In this document: in pieces, positions 26,792 to 35,964 of the stretch
Layout of the letters: each line of letters begins with the position of its first letter
Position numbering within the stretch: position 1 is the first letter of the stretch
From: Bradyrhizobium sp. sBnM-33
GTDB lineage: Bacteria > Pseudomonadota > Alphaproteobacteria > Rhizobiales > Xanthobacteraceae
DNA: 64,000 bases
Direction: 5' to 3'
NCBI RefSeq assembly: GCF_032917945.1
Contig: NZ_CP136624.1
Location: forward strand, 744,001 to 808,000
The notes under the pieces: generated by a model
What the model was told of the DNA's origin: nothing
Seen by the model: only the letters and a program-made list of their open reading frames with translations
The model's database searches: none
Position numbers and translations under genes: made by a program

Positions 26792-27262
26792 TTATTTTTC
26801 TGATGCTTTTCCGCAAAGCCGTTCCAATCGATCGAGAAACGGCTGCTGGCTTGCGAGGATCTTCTCCCTAGCGGTGGGCAGGCTAAACCACGCTGCCCGA
26901 TCAATCTCGGGGAAGTTGATGATTCGACCGCTTTGCGGAGGCCATTCCATCGCAACCTCATTGCATCTGATGGAGCTGACATCGAGATCGCCTTCAAGCG
27001 CATAGCCCCAGACGATCTTGCCGGCACGCTGTCGTACCTGGCCTAAGGACTGCAGGGAGCCGGAGGCTTCGATCCCGAGCTCTTCCGCGAACTCGCGCCG
27101 CGCTGCTACTTCCGGATCCTCTTCGCTATCTAATTCTCCCTTCGGGAGCGACCAAGCTCCCCGATCGCGGGTGCGCCAGAACGGTCCGCCGGGATGGACG
27201 AGCAGAACCTCTATGCCGCCTTTACGGCGGTACATCAGGATGCCAGCACTGGTGACCACCAT
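26792..27262 (-). CDS. Nudix hydrolase (156 aa)
   Basis: The Nudix box lies at about residues 42-64: GELDSEEDPEVAARREFAEE followed by LGI, with the REFAEELG metal-binding core intact. The N-terminus reads SAGILMYRRKGGIEVLLVHP and the tail PEIDRAAWFSLPTAREKIL. These enzymes split nucleoside diphosphate-X compounds; the substrate is unknown. The ATG at 27262 is chosen because the preceding residues of the longer frame are low-quality. It lies between the tRNA and the lon remnant. Confidence 0.88.
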   Translation of the reverse strand: MVVTSAGILMYRRKGGIEVLLVHPGGPFWRTRDRGAWSLPKGELDSEEDPEVAARREFAEELGIEASGSLQSLGQVRQRAGKIVWGYALEGDLDVSSIRCNEVAMEWPPQSGRIINFPEIDRAAWFSLPTAREKILASQQPFLDRLERLCGKASEK

Positions 27263-27287
27263 CGGACTTAACCTGCGAATATCCAAA

Positions 27288-29427
27288 TCATTCCGCAGCT
27301 GCACTGGCCGCCTTGGCCTTTTCCTGCAGAACCGCCGCGATCGCGTCGTCGACCCGCTCAAGCCAGATGAATTCCAGTTTGGAGCGGGCGCTCGCCGGTA
27401 TGTCCTCGAAGTCGCGGCGATTTCTGGCCGGTAGCATCACACGGGTCAGGCCTGCAGCCGCAGCGGCGACGATTTTCTCCTTGATGCCGCCAACAGGCAA
27501 CACCAGACCGCGCAATGAAATCTCGCCGGTCATGGCGGTATCGCTCCGCACTGTGCGATCCGTCAGCAGGGACGCCAGCGCGATGAACATCGCGACGCCC
27601 GCACTTGGTCCGTCTTTCGGTGTAGCGCCGGCCGGGACGTGAATTGAATGTCGGTCTTTCCAAACTGCGCGGTTTCGATGCCAAGCTGAGATGTGCGGTT
27701 CTTGACCAGGGTCAGAGCCGCCTGCGCGCTTTCGCGCATGACCTCGCCGAACTGGCCCGTCAGGATCAGCGTTCCCTTGCCGGGCGTTCGCGAAGCCTCG
27801 ATAAAGAGAATATCGCCTCCGACCGGCGTCCATGCAATCCGGTCGCCACACCGGGAATGCTGGTACGCATGGCGACCTCATTTTCGAACCGAGGCGCGCC
27901 CAGAATAGTGGCGATGTCGTTCGATGAGAGGCGAACCCGATCGGTACTGCCTTCGGCGATCTGGACGGCCACGTTGCGAAGCGCCTTGCCAATCTCTCGC
28001 TCCAGATTGCGAACGCCGGCCTCTCGAGTATAGCTGCGGATGATCAGTCTCAGCGCCTCCGGATCGATCTCGGCCTGCTCCGTCTTGAGCCCGTTGGCCT
28101 GCAGTTGGCGCCGAACGAGATAGCGCCGGGCGATCTCGAGTTTTTCGTCTTCAGTGTAGCCGGCGAGACTGATGATCTCCATCCGATCCAGAAGCGGGCC
28201 GGGAACAGTATCGAGCATATTGGCGGTGGTTAGAAAGACGACGCGCGAAAGATCGAATGGAACGCCGAGATAATTGTCGCGGAACGTCGCGTTCTGCTCG
28301 GGGTCGAGCACTTCGAGCATCGCGGCGGAGGGATCGCCCTGAATCCCGCGGCCCATCTTGTCGATCTCGTCAAGCATCATCACGCAATTGCGAGCGCCCG
28401 CCTTCTTGACGGCCTGGATAATGTTGCCGGGCAGTGAGCCGATATAGGTGCGCCGATGGCCTCGGATCTCCGCCTCGTCATGAACGCCACCGAGGCTGAC
28501 TCGCACGAAGGGACGCTCCATGGCGCGCGCAATGGATTGGCCCAATGATGTTTTGCCGACGCCCGGTGGACCGGCAAAGCAGAGAATCGGCGCCTTGCCG
28601 CCAGGCGCGAGCTTTCTGACGGCGAGGTATTCGATGATTCGGCTCTTGATCTTTTCCAGGCCGTAATGATCCTCATCGAGAATCCGTCTTGCCTTGACGA
28701 TGTCGATCGGCTTCTCCTCAGGCAGGCCCCACGGCAGTTCGATCAACCAGTCGAGATAGCTTCGTACCATCCCGGCCTCTGCAGCTCCGTCCGTCATCCG
28801 CTCGTAGCGGCGGAGTTCCTTTCGCGCCTGGCTTTCCGCCTCGGGTGGCATGTTGGCCTTGGCAATGGCCTCGGTCAGTTCGGCTAGCTCCTGCGCCTTT
28901 CCATCACCCTCGCCGAGCTGGCGCTGAATGGTTGCCATCTGCTCGCGCAGGATTGCTTCTCTCTGACGCTGATCGAACGTGGCCTTGGTCTGCTGGCCGA
29001 TCTTGTTGCTCAGCCTGAGTACTTCGATGCGTTCGGCCAAATGACGTGAGACCTTTTCCATGCGAAGGCTGAGGTCGACCGTCTCAAGAATTTCCTGCTT
29101 CTCCTGCGGCTTGATGTCCATGTATGAAGTCGCGAGGTCGGCTAGCGTCGATGGGGAAGTGGTGCCTTGCAGCACCGCGATCAATTCTTGCGCCTGCGGC
29201 AGCAATTGTGCCGCCTTGATAGCCTGCCGCTGCAGATTGAGAAAACGAGCTTCGATCTCGGGTGAGCCGGTCGTCGGCTCCGGTATGTGAAGGACGCGAG
29301 CTACCGGATACGGGGTACCCGGCAGGAAATCCAGCACGCGCATTCGCTGCACGCCTTGGCAGACGATATGGTGGCTGGCCGCGCCACGGCTTGAAAAAGT
29401 GATGGCAGCCGGCCGCAACGACGGCAA
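27288..29427 (-). pseudogene. lon: LonA-type ATP-dependent protease paralogue, disrupted
   Basis: The AAA part is intact in one frame: Walker A CFAGPPGVGKTSLGQSIARA and Walker B CVMMLDEIDKMGRG. Near 27840 one base is lost (VATGL), shifting [20 protein letters not shown] into a second frame. Near 27644 another base is lost, and the protease residues [10 protein letters not shown] (Ser) and GGIKEKIVAA (Lys) lie in a third. About 85 N-terminal residues of the substrate-binding domain are also missing before HHIVCQGVQRMRVLDFLPG. It is a pseudogene unless both frameshifts are sequence errors. A main lon gene presumably exists elsewhere. Confidence 0.85.
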
Positions 29428-29598
29428 TTACGGGATTGGCTCTAATGAACTCGCCAGCACGATCGTACCGGCTGTGCAGGCCTTCTTCGCCGTGCGCGAT
29501 GTCGGGCGAAAGCGACCGGCTGAAGCGCGAGGTCGGAAAATTTCTCAACTCGGTGCGCGCCGCCTGAGCGGCTTTGCCAGCGAGCACGCGCCGAGCGG

Positions 29599-29697
29599 GC
29601 GTCTCGAAGGATGCCGGCCACAGACAGGCCTCATGGTTCTCCCGGCGATGCGAAGCATCGTCCGGAGACGCATTTGGCGCTCCTCATCATGAGGAAC
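29599..29697. repeat. GTCTCGAAGGATG-type repeat, copy 1
   Basis: GCGTCTCGAAGGATGCCGGC, then CCTCATGGTTCTC, a GCGATGCGAAGCATCG palindrome and GGCGCTCCTCATCATGAGGA. The second unit of the family is at 30684-30784. Part of the gap 29428-29713 between the lon remnant and the cupredoxin gene; the rest of that gap shows nothing recognisable. Confidence 0.6.
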
Positions 29698-29713
29698 TTA
29701 TGACGCGGTAAGC

Positions 29714-30034
29714 TTACGGCGCAATCGTCAACACCGCCTTCATGTTCGGATGATAGCGGCAGTAATATTCGACGCTACCGGCCTTCTTCAGCACCGACGT
29801 CACCGTCTTCTTCAGCGGCGTGGCGACATCGAAATCGCCGTTGCGCGCGGTCGCGGTGTGCGCGAACACGTCCTTGTTGATCCATTCGATGGTGTCGCCG
29901 ACCTTGGCGGAAACTTCTGCCGGCGCGAATACCAGATCGTCGATCGTGATCTGGATCGTCGCCGCATGCGCCGGGACGACCGTCGCGCCCAGGAGCAGGG
30001 CAGCGATGAAAGGCAGACAGCGTCCCGGATGCAT
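29714..30034 (-). CDS. Exported cupredoxin (type 1 copper protein, 106 aa)
   Basis: A signal peptide ends near PAHAA. The small blue-copper fold follows, with all four type 1 ligands visible: His59 (VFAHTAT), Cys92, His95 and Met98 in YYCRYHPNMKA. FAPAEVSAKVGDTIEWIN is typical of the plastocyanin/pseudoazurin-like group. It would carry electrons in the periplasm. It follows the DUF4142 gene by 10 bases, so the two are probably one operon. Confidence 0.88.
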   Translation of the reverse strand: MHPGRCLPFIAALLLGATVVPAHAATIQITIDDLVFAPAEVSAKVGDTIEWINKDVFAHTATARNGDFDVATPLKKTVTSVLKKAGSVEYYCRYHPNMKAVLTIAP

Positions 30035-30044
30035 GGCGGGCTCC

Positions 30045-30566
30045 CTATTTCAGCTTGGTGGCGATTTGCTCGGCGTGCTGCTGGTGGCCCTGAAAAATCT
30101 TCAGGCCGGTCTGCAGCAGGCTCTTCAGCTCGGCATTGCTGGCTGACGGAATCAATTGCGTCTCCAGCGCACTGTTGACGGTCTTGTGGTAGGCGACCTC
30201 GTGGGCGACATAGGCCTTGTCGTATTCCGCTCCCTTCAGTTTGTTGAGTTCGGCAAGCTTCTCAGTGGCCTGCTTCGACAGCGTCTTGCTGGTGTCGTTG
30301 TCCTCCGGCGTCACCTTCAGCTTCTTGACGAGATCCAGCGCCTGCTTGTTCACGGCCTCGTGGTCGCGCACCATGTCTTCCGCGAATGCCTTGACGTCCT
30401 TGTTGCTGGCTTTCGCGATCGCCTGTTTGGCGGCGTTGATGTCGATCACGCCGGCGGTGTAGGCGATGTGCGCGATCTGGGGATCGGTTGGTTTTGCGCC
30501 TTGCGCCAGCGCGGCGCTGCCAAGAAGGCTCAATGCGGCGATCGCCGCGCTCAATCGTATGAACAT
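30045..30566 (-). CDS. DUF4142 exported helical protein (173 aa)
   Basis: A signal peptide (LSAAIAALSLLGSAALAQG) precedes a ferritin-like four-helix layout: IAHIAYTAGVIDINAAKQAI, AFAEDMVRDHEAVNKQALDL, YDKAYVAHEVAYHKTVNSAL. The His residues (DHEAVN, HEVAYHK) fall at similar places in each helical pair, as in DUF4142/DUF305-type proteins, and could bind a metal. The ATG at 30566 is chosen by the signal peptide. It is co-transcribed with the cupredoxin gene. Confidence 0.83.
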   Translation of the reverse strand: MFIRLSAAIAALSLLGSAALAQGAKPTDPQIAHIAYTAGVIDINAAKQAIAKASNKDVKAFAEDMVRDHEAVNKQALDLVKKLKVTPEDNDTSKTLSKQATEKLAELNKLKGAEYDKAYVAHEVAYHKTVNSALETQLIPSASNAELKSLLQTGLKIFQGHQQHAEQIATKLK

Positions 30567-30683
30567 GGTTTGATACTCCTGTGGCGCCGGGCGCGCGCTC
30601 GGCGCATGTTGGTTGCACAGGGAATTGGATGGAGAAGGCGGCTGGAGGTTCCGGAAATCGGCCTTGTCGCAGCAGTTGGGCCT

Positions 30684-30784
30684 GCATGGTTCGAGACGCG
30701 CGGCTTCGCTGCGCTCCTCACCATGAGGTGCCAAACCACCCTCATCCTGAGGAGCGCGCCTAGCGCGCGTCTCGAAGGATGAGG
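30684..30784. repeat. GTCTCGAAGGATG-type repeat, copy 2
   Basis: GGTTCGAGACGCGC and CTCCTCACCATGAGG at the left pair with CCTCATCCTGAGGAGCGC and GCGCGTCTCGAAGGATGAGG at the right, forming a long imperfect palindrome between the sigma-factor gene and the DUF4142 gene. Confidence 0.8.
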
Positions 30785-30804
30785 CGACCCGCCGTCAGTT
30801 GCCT

Positions 30805-31485
30805 CTAATACCCCAGCCGCTTCAGCACGGCGTCCGTCAGCCGCTCGCAGCGCCTGCCGGCAAAGGGGAACGCCTCCATCACCACGGGGCCGATCTTGTT
30901 CTCGACGATATCGCGCAGCATGGTGCGGGCGCGGTGCAATCGGGTTTTTACCGTCTCCGGCTTCAGCCCAAGAATCTCGGCGGTCTCTTCCACATTCATT
31001 CCTTCGATCACGCGGGTGATGAAGACGAGACGGAACGCTTCCGGCAATTCATCGATGGCGTGTTCGACGACACGCTGAATTTCACGCTGGGCCATGGATT
31101 TTTCCGGATCGTCGGCGGCAAGAGGGAACTGGATGATCTGGGCCTCCAGCGCGCCCTGCGGCAAGGAGTCCAGTTCGACGGCAGGACGCTGGCGCCGAAG
31201 GCGGCCGAGCGCCTCGTTCATGGCGATCCGCGACAGCCAAGTCGACAGGCTGGAATCACCGCGAAAGTTTTCCAGATGGGTGAAGGCACGGACATAGACC
31301 TCCTGCACGACGTCCTCGGCTTCGCCATCGTTGCGCAGGATGCCGCGGGCAAGGCGATAGAGCCTGCGGTTGTTGGCCTGCATGATGGCGCGTACCGCCG
31401 CCTCGTCGCGGGCCAGAGCGCGGCGCACCAACTCGGCGTCACCGGTATCGAGAGGCGCGATGCTCGGTATGTGGGCTTGGCGCAT
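30805..31485 (-). CDS. ECF-type RNA polymerase sigma factor
   Basis: Region 2 reads NNRRLYRLARGILRNDGEAE and DVVQEVYVRAFTHLENFRG. Region 4 reads ELPEAFRLVFITRVIEGMN, then VEETAEILGLKPETVKTRLH. The frame is open to 31653; the ATG at 31485 (MRQAHIPSIAP) keeps the normal length of about 226 aa, but 31602 is also possible. No anti-sigma factor is adjacent. The DUF4142/cupredoxin genes downstream on the same strand could be targets, which is inferred only from order. Confidence 0.87.
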   Translation of the reverse strand: MRQAHIPSIAPLDTGDAELVRRALARDEAAVRAIMQANNRRLYRLARGILRNDGEAEDVVQEVYVRAFTHLENFRGDSSLSTWLSRIAMNEALGRLRRQRPAVELDSLPQGALEAQIIQFPLAADDPEKSMAQREIQRVVEHAIDELPEAFRLVFITRVIEGMNVEETAEILGLKPETVKTRLHRARTMLRDIVENKIGPVVMEAFPFAGRRCERLTDAVLKRLGY

Positions 31486-31686
31486 GATGTCCACCAATAG
31501 CAGGGTATCGGGATTGGATGCTGCAGGAGCCGGCAGGTTCCCGAAATATTTTGACCACATGGAGGGCTGCACCGAGCCTTTCAATTTTGCGATAGAAGCC
31601 ATGTCGACATTCAAATTCCTCGAACCTTCGCCGCGATCTATTCTGCACGCCAATCAACCCGGGAATCGCGGAGGAAATTGAGCCTG

Positions 31687-32253
31687 ATGGCGGAAGCAGC
31701 AAAATCACGCGCCGAGGCCACACCGGCGCTGCCGACGTGGCCGGACGAGATCTACCGCGTGCTCAAGGACACCGGCATTCGCCAGGTTGCGATGGTCCCG
31801 GACGCCGGCCACAGCCGCCTGATCCGCTCCTTCGAGGCCGATCCCGAGATTCGCGTCGTCACCCTGACGACGGAGGAAGAGGGCGTAGCGATGCTGGCGG
31901 GTGCGTGGCTCGGCGGCGAGCGCGGTGTGCTGCTGTTGCAGTCGAGCGGCGTCGGCAACTGCATCAACATGCTGTCGCTGCCGGTCATCTGCCATATGCC
32001 GCTGTTGATGATCGTCACCATGCGCGGCGACTGGGGCGAGTTCAATCCGTGGCAGATCCCGATGGGGCAGGGCACGCGTCCCTCGCTTGAAGCCATGGGC
32101 GTGATCGTGAACAAGGTCGACGAGCCTGATCTCGTCGCCTCCGCGGTGCAGGGCGCGGCGGACCTCGCTTTCAATACCTGGAAGCCGGTGGCGGTCCTGA
32201 TCGGCCAGCGTGTGCTTGGCGCCAAGAATTTCAAGGAGCTTGCCCGCAAATGA
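31687..32253 (+). CDS. TPP enzyme, PYR-type subunit (phosphono/sulfopyruvate decarboxylase-like)
   Basis: A small N-terminal-type subunit of a split thiamine-diphosphate enzyme, 188 aa. LKDTGIRQVAMVPDAGHSRL, TLTTEEEGVAMLAGAWLGGE with the catalytic Glu of TPP enzymes, and LLLQSSGVGNCINML are the pyrimidine-binding parts. The layout matches the alpha subunit of ComDE-like sulfopyruvate decarboxylases or the first half of phosphonopyruvate decarboxylase. GGAGG lies 12 bases before the ATG. Its stop overlaps the next start. The substrate is unproven. Confidence 0.83.
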   Translation: MAEAAKSRAEATPALPTWPDEIYRVLKDTGIRQVAMVPDAGHSRLIRSFEADPEIRVVTLTTEEEGVAMLAGAWLGGERGVLLLQSSGVGNCINMLSLPVICHMPLLMIVTMRGDWGEFNPWQIPMGQGTRPSLEAMGVIVNKVDEPDLVASAVQGAADLAFNTWKPVAVLIGQRVLGAKNFKELARK

Positions 32254-32849
32254 GCAATCCGAACGCGCTTCTGCATCGCCGCGATGTCGTCAACGAATTG
32301 TTGCGCGACCGCGCCGAGCTTCTCGTCGTCGCCGGGCTCGGCGCGCCGAACTGGGACGTCTCGGCCGCCGGCGACCATCCCAACAATTTCCCGCTGTGGG
32401 GCGCGATGGGCGGTGCCTCAATGATCGGGCTTGGCCTTGCTTTGGCGCAGCCGAAGCGCAAGGTGCTCGTCGTCACCGGGGATGGCGAGATGCTGATGAA
32501 TGTCGGCTCGCTCGCCACGATCGCGGTGGAGGCGCCGAAGAATCTCACGATCGCCGTCCTCGACAACGAGCGCTTCGGCGAGACCGGCATGCAGAAGACG
32601 CCCACCGCCTCCGGCGTTGACCTTGCCGCCATCGCGACCGCTTGCGGCATCCGCACCTCCCGCATCGTACGCACGATGGCTGAAGTGACCGAACTGCGCG
32701 ACCTCGTTCATGAAGGCCGCGGAACGGCCTTTGCGCAGATCAAGATCAATCCCGAGGCGCTGGTGTTCGTAATGCCGCCAGCCGATGGCGTGATCCTGAC
32801 GACACGCTTCCGGCAATCGGTGCTGGGAGACGACGCGCTGTTTAATTGA
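32250..32849 (+). CDS. TPP enzyme, PP-type subunit (phosphono/sulfopyruvate decarboxylase-like)
   Basis: The diphosphate/Mg-binding motif GDGEMLMNVGSLATI continues to NLTIAVLDNERFGETGMQ, giving the GDG...N pattern. NFPLWGAMGGASMIGLGLAL precedes it. The 199-aa protein forms the complementary half of the preceding subunit, and the ATGA overlap ensures equal synthesis. The family decarboxylates 3-phosphonopyruvate or 3-sulfopyruvate; which one applies here is not visible. Confidence 0.85.
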   Translation: MSNPNALLHRRDVVNELLRDRAELLVVAGLGAPNWDVSAAGDHPNNFPLWGAMGGASMIGLGLALAQPKRKVLVVTGDGEMLMNVGSLATIAVEAPKNLTIAVLDNERFGETGMQKTPTASGVDLAAIATACGIRTSRIVRTMAEVTELRDLVHEGRGTAFAQIKINPEALVFVMPPADGVILTTRFRQSVLGDDALFN

Positions 32850-32871
32850 GGAGTGGCATTGCTACAAAGAT

Positions 32872-32958
32872 CGTCATGCCCGGGGCTTGTCCCGGGCATC
32901 CACGTCCTTCATGGCCGGATCAAAGACGTGGATGGCCGGGACAAGCCCGGCCATGACG
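32872..32958. repeat. CGTCATGCCCGGG palindromic repeat
   Basis: CGTCATGCCCGGGGCTTGTC and GACAAGCCCGGCCATGACG pair over almost the full length, with inner arms CCACGTC and GACGTGG. It lies between the TPP subunits and the convergent LysR gene and may end both transcripts. Confidence 0.88.
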
Positions 32959-32980
32959 GAAAGGGAATGCGTACCCCTCG

Positions 32981-33904
32981 CTACGCCGTCATGTTGATCT
33001 TCCAGAGTCCTTCCTTCGAAAGCTGTTGAATCTCGGACACGATCAGCGTCGCGATCGTCGTCGTTGCGATCGACGGCGGGTGGGCGATCGGCGAGGCCAG
33101 AATCAGTTCGCGCGACACGGCGGGACTGACCGCGGCCATCTCCAGGCGGTTCGCCGCCACCTCGGTGCGGATCGCTGAGGGCGGCAGCAGCGTATAGCCG
33201 AGCCCTTCCTCCATCAGGCTGATCTGGGCGCGGTAGGAGTCGACCTCGATCATGGCGTTTAACTTCAGCTTTTCGCGCGCCAGCGCCTTTTCCAAGAGCG
33301 CCCGCAAGCCATGCGAGATGCTGGGCAGGATCAGCTTCTGCTTCACCAGCCACTTCAGATCGACCTGCTTACGCTTGTTCAAGCCGGATCCTGGCGGCCC
33401 GACCGCGACGATATCCTCGCGGCCGATCGATTGGACCTGAAGGTGGAGGTCGACCGCCGGACCATAGATGATCGCGAGGTCCATCTCCCCGCGGTGCAGC
33501 CACTCGACCAGGTGCCCGCCATAGCTCTCCACGATGCGCAGCGAGACGTCGGGAAAGTCGTTGAGGACGTGGCGGGCGAACCGTCCGGACAGGACGGCAC
33601 TGACCGTCGGCACCAGCCCAAGGATGACGCGGCCCGACGGATTGCCGTTCGCCGATTTGAGGTCGTCGCTGACCTGCTCGATCTGGCGGATCAGGCCGGT
33701 GGTGCGGTCGAGCAGCATCCGGCCCGCGCTGGTCAGGAGCATGCCGCGCCCGTTGCGCACGAACAGCTCGACGCGAAGCTCGTGCTCGAGCAGCTTGATA
33801 TGCCGGCTGAGCGCCGGCTGAGCAGCACGCAGCCGGTCGGCGGCCTTGCTCAGGCTTCCGAGTTCGGCTACGGCCCGGAAGGTCCGCAATTGTTTGAGAT
33901 CCAT
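32981..33904 (-). CDS. LysR-family transcriptional regulator
   Basis: The N-terminal helix-turn-helix reads MDLKQLRTFRAVAELGSLSK, then AADRLRAAQPALSRHIKLLE, followed by a periplasmic-binding-like effector domain to residue 307. The ATG at 33904 starts the usual MDLKQL; the frame is open to 33931. It is divergent from the rhodanese gene with 60 bases between, and convergent with the TPP enzyme, so the rhodanese promoter is its most likely target. Confidence 0.92.
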   Translation of the reverse strand: MDLKQLRTFRAVAELGSLSKAADRLRAAQPALSRHIKLLEHELRVELFVRNGRGMLLTSAGRMLLDRTTGLIRQIEQVSDDLKSANGNPSGRVILGLVPTVSAVLSGRFARHVLNDFPDVSLRIVESYGGHLVEWLHRGEMDLAIIYGPAVDLHLQVQSIGREDIVAVGPPGSGLNKRKQVDLKWLVKQKLILPSISHGLRALLEKALAREKLKLNAMIEVDSYRAQISLMEEGLGYTLLPPSAIRTEVAANRLEMAAVSPAVSRELILASPIAHPPSIATTTIATLIVSEIQQLSKEGLWKINMTA

Positions 33905-33963
33905 CGGGTGCTCAGGGTGCCTATTATGCAAGCGATCATATGCCGTTTTCGGAATCTCCGTCC

Positions 33964-35196
33964 ATGACCGTACCCTCAGTCAGCCCCTCGCAAGTCCGCA
34001 CCGCGCTGCTGCTGCGCGAGGAAATCGCGCTGCTCGATGTCAGGCATGAGGCCGTCTTCGCCACCGGACACCCACTGTTTGCCGCCAACATGGCGGCCGA
34101 CCGGATCGCGCTCGAAGCGGAGACGCGGCTGCCGCGCAAGGACGTGCCGATCGTGATCTATGACGCTGGTGAAGGCCTCGTCAGCGCAGCCGCGGATCAC
34201 CTGAACGCGTCGGGCTACACCAATGTCCGCCAGCTCGACGGCGGGCTGCAGGGCTGGAAGTCGGCGGGCTATGAGGTGTTCGAGGATGTCAATTCCTACG
34301 CCAAGGCGTTCGGCGAACTGGTCGAGTCGCGCCGGCACACGCCTTCGCTCGCCGCCGAGGAAGTCGGCGCCCTGATTGCGAGCGGCGCCAACATTCAGAT
34401 CCTCGATGTCCGCCGCTTCGATGAATACGCCACCATGAACATTCCCGGCTCCATCAGCGTTCCCGGCGCGGAACTGGTGCTGCGCGCCGGCCGCGCCGCG
34501 CCGGATCCCGAGACTACTATCATCGTCAATTGCGCGGGGCGCACCCGCTCGATTATCGGGACCCAGTCGCTGATCAATGCCGGCGTCGCGAACGAGGTGC
34601 GGGCGCTGCGCAACGGTACCATCGGCTGGACCCTGGCCAAACAAAGTCTCGAACACGGCAGCGACAGGCGCGGCGAGATCGGCGCCATCGAGGGCGGCGA
34701 AACCAATGCGCGCGACGTTGCCTATCGCGCCGGCGTCCGGCATATCGGATCAGAGGAAATGGCGGCGTTGCGGGAGCAGGCCAACCGTACGCTCTACTGC
34801 TTCGACGTCCGCTCGGAGGAGGAATATACGGCTGGCCATATCGCGGGTTTCCGCCATTACGCCGGCGGGCAGTTGGTGCAGGAGATCGATATGGCGGCGC
34901 CGGTGCGTGGTGCCCGTATCGTGCTGACGGACAACATGCGCGTGCGCGCCGACATGACGGCGTCCTGGCTGGCGCAGATGGGCTGGGAAACTTACGCGCT
35001 CGAAGGGGGCTACGACGCCACGCTGGAAATCGGGCCGCCGCGCCTGATCCCAAAGCCCGACCCGTCACACCGCTACCGTCGTCCCTATGAGGGCACCGAT
35101 GTCAAGGAAAGCGCAATGCAGGCCTATCTCGACTGGGAATACGGCCTCGTCGAGCAGCTCCGCCGCGACGGCACGCATGGATTTTTCGTTATATGA
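33964..35196 (+). CDS. Triple-domain rhodanese-like sulfurtransferase
   Basis: Three rhodanese domains in about 410 aa: domain 1 around LLREEIALLDVRHEAVFATG, domain 2 around NIQILDVRRFDEYATMNIPG, domain 3 around TLYCFDVRSEEEYTAGHIAG. Only domain 2 has the active-site Cys (VNCAGRTRS). Domain 1 has Asp (IYDAGEG) and domain 3 Asp (LTDNMRV) in the loop. ATG at 33964 (MTVPSV) or 33940 are both possible. The divergent LysR gene suggests inducible expression. Sulfur is probably handled from a small organic donor. Confidence 0.88.
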   Translation: MTVPSVSPSQVRTALLLREEIALLDVRHEAVFATGHPLFAANMAADRIALEAETRLPRKDVPIVIYDAGEGLVSAAADHLNASGYTNVRQLDGGLQGWKSAGYEVFEDVNSYAKAFGELVESRRHTPSLAAEEVGALIASGANIQILDVRRFDEYATMNIPGSISVPGAELVLRAGRAAPDPETTIIVNCAGRTRSIIGTQSLINAGVANEVRALRNGTIGWTLAKQSLEHGSDRRGEIGAIEGGETNARDVAYRAGVRHIGSEEMAALREQANRTLYCFDVRSEEEYTAGHIAGFRHYAGGQLVQEIDMAAPVRGARIVLTDNMRVRADMTASWLAQMGWETYALEGGYDATLEIGPPRLIPKPDPSHRYRRPYEGTDVKESAMQAYLDWEYGLVEQLRRDGTHGFFVI

Positions 35197-35199
35197 GAT

Positions 35200-35233
35200 C
35201 CCGTAGGATGGGTGGAGCGCAAGCGATACCCAT
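35200..35233. repeat. GTAGGATGGGTGGAGC half-palindrome
   Basis: GTAGGATGGGTGGAGCGCAA and GCGATACCCATCATTC form a short hairpin between two convergent genes, similar in type to 9470-9560. Confidence 0.55.
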
Positions 35234-35964
35234 CATTCATCCGCGCCGAAACTTGCCAACTTCTCGGCCGAATAATTCTCGCCGATCGACAGCGCGCAAA
35301 TCCGCGAAAGCTGCACATAAGGAAGGCCGGTCTCCTCGGCCCATTCATTGAACTGCGCCTGCACCTTTGCGAGATCGCGCTTGGAGGTAACCGTCTCTGC
35401 AATGTCGAGCCCGGCGTCGCGCAGACACAGCACCACGTCTCGGGAGGTGACGAATCCGTCCCAGCCGAGGAAGCGCAGCATCATCTGCCCGGTATTGCCG
35501 CCGAGCCGGCTGCCGCGCTTGGCCAGCAGTTCCAGCAATCCGGCTTGATCCGACGACGGCCAGTTCGCAAGGAACTTGCCGAAACTACCGTGCTCCTTGG
35601 CGATATCCCGGACGAAGCCGGCATTGGCCCGCACCGACATGATCTTGGCGCCGTTGCGCACGACGTGGGTGTCCTTCATCAGGTCGTCCCAGAAGTCGTC
35701 CGGCTGCAGCGTCAGCGGCCCGGGCTTGAAGTCGAGAAACGCCTTCTCGAACCCAGGCCATTTGTTCTCGATCACGCTCCAGGCAAAGCCCGCCGAGAAC
35801 ACCCGCTTGGTCATTTCCGATAAGATTCGGTCGTCGCCGAGCTTGGCGAGCGCCTTCGGGTCCGGCTTGGCCGGCAGCAGCTTGGCGAGTGCCTTCGGCC
35901 CGCCCTTGCGCTTCTCGGTGCGGGCGCGGATGGTCTTGAATGCCGTCACGGTGCATGGCCCCAT
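35233..35964 (-). CDS. 3-methyladenine DNA glycosylase I (Tag)-like protein
   Basis: The 243-aa protein contains the Tag-type helical domain: MTKRVFSAGFAWSVIENKWP, then FDFKPGPLTL-type spacing and DTHVVRNGAKIMSVRANAGF. GTGQMM-like SRLGGNTGQMMLRFLGWDGF stands where the helix-hairpin-helix is expected. Family members excise alkylated adenine; some relatives may not be active, and the zinc-binding Cys/His set of Tag is not obvious here. It lies convergent with the rhodanese gene. Confidence 0.72.
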   Translation of the reverse strand: MGPCTVTAFKTIRARTEKRKGGPKALAKLLPAKPDPKALAKLGDDRILSEMTKRVFSAGFAWSVIENKWPGFEKAFLDFKPGPLTLQPDDFWDDLMKDTHVVRNGAKIMSVRANAGFVRDIAKEHGSFGKFLANWPSSDQAGLLELLAKRGSRLGGNTGQMMLRFLGWDGFVTSRDVVLCLRDAGLDIAETVTSKRDLAKVQAQFNEWAEETGLPYVQLSRICALSIGENYSAEKLASFGADE

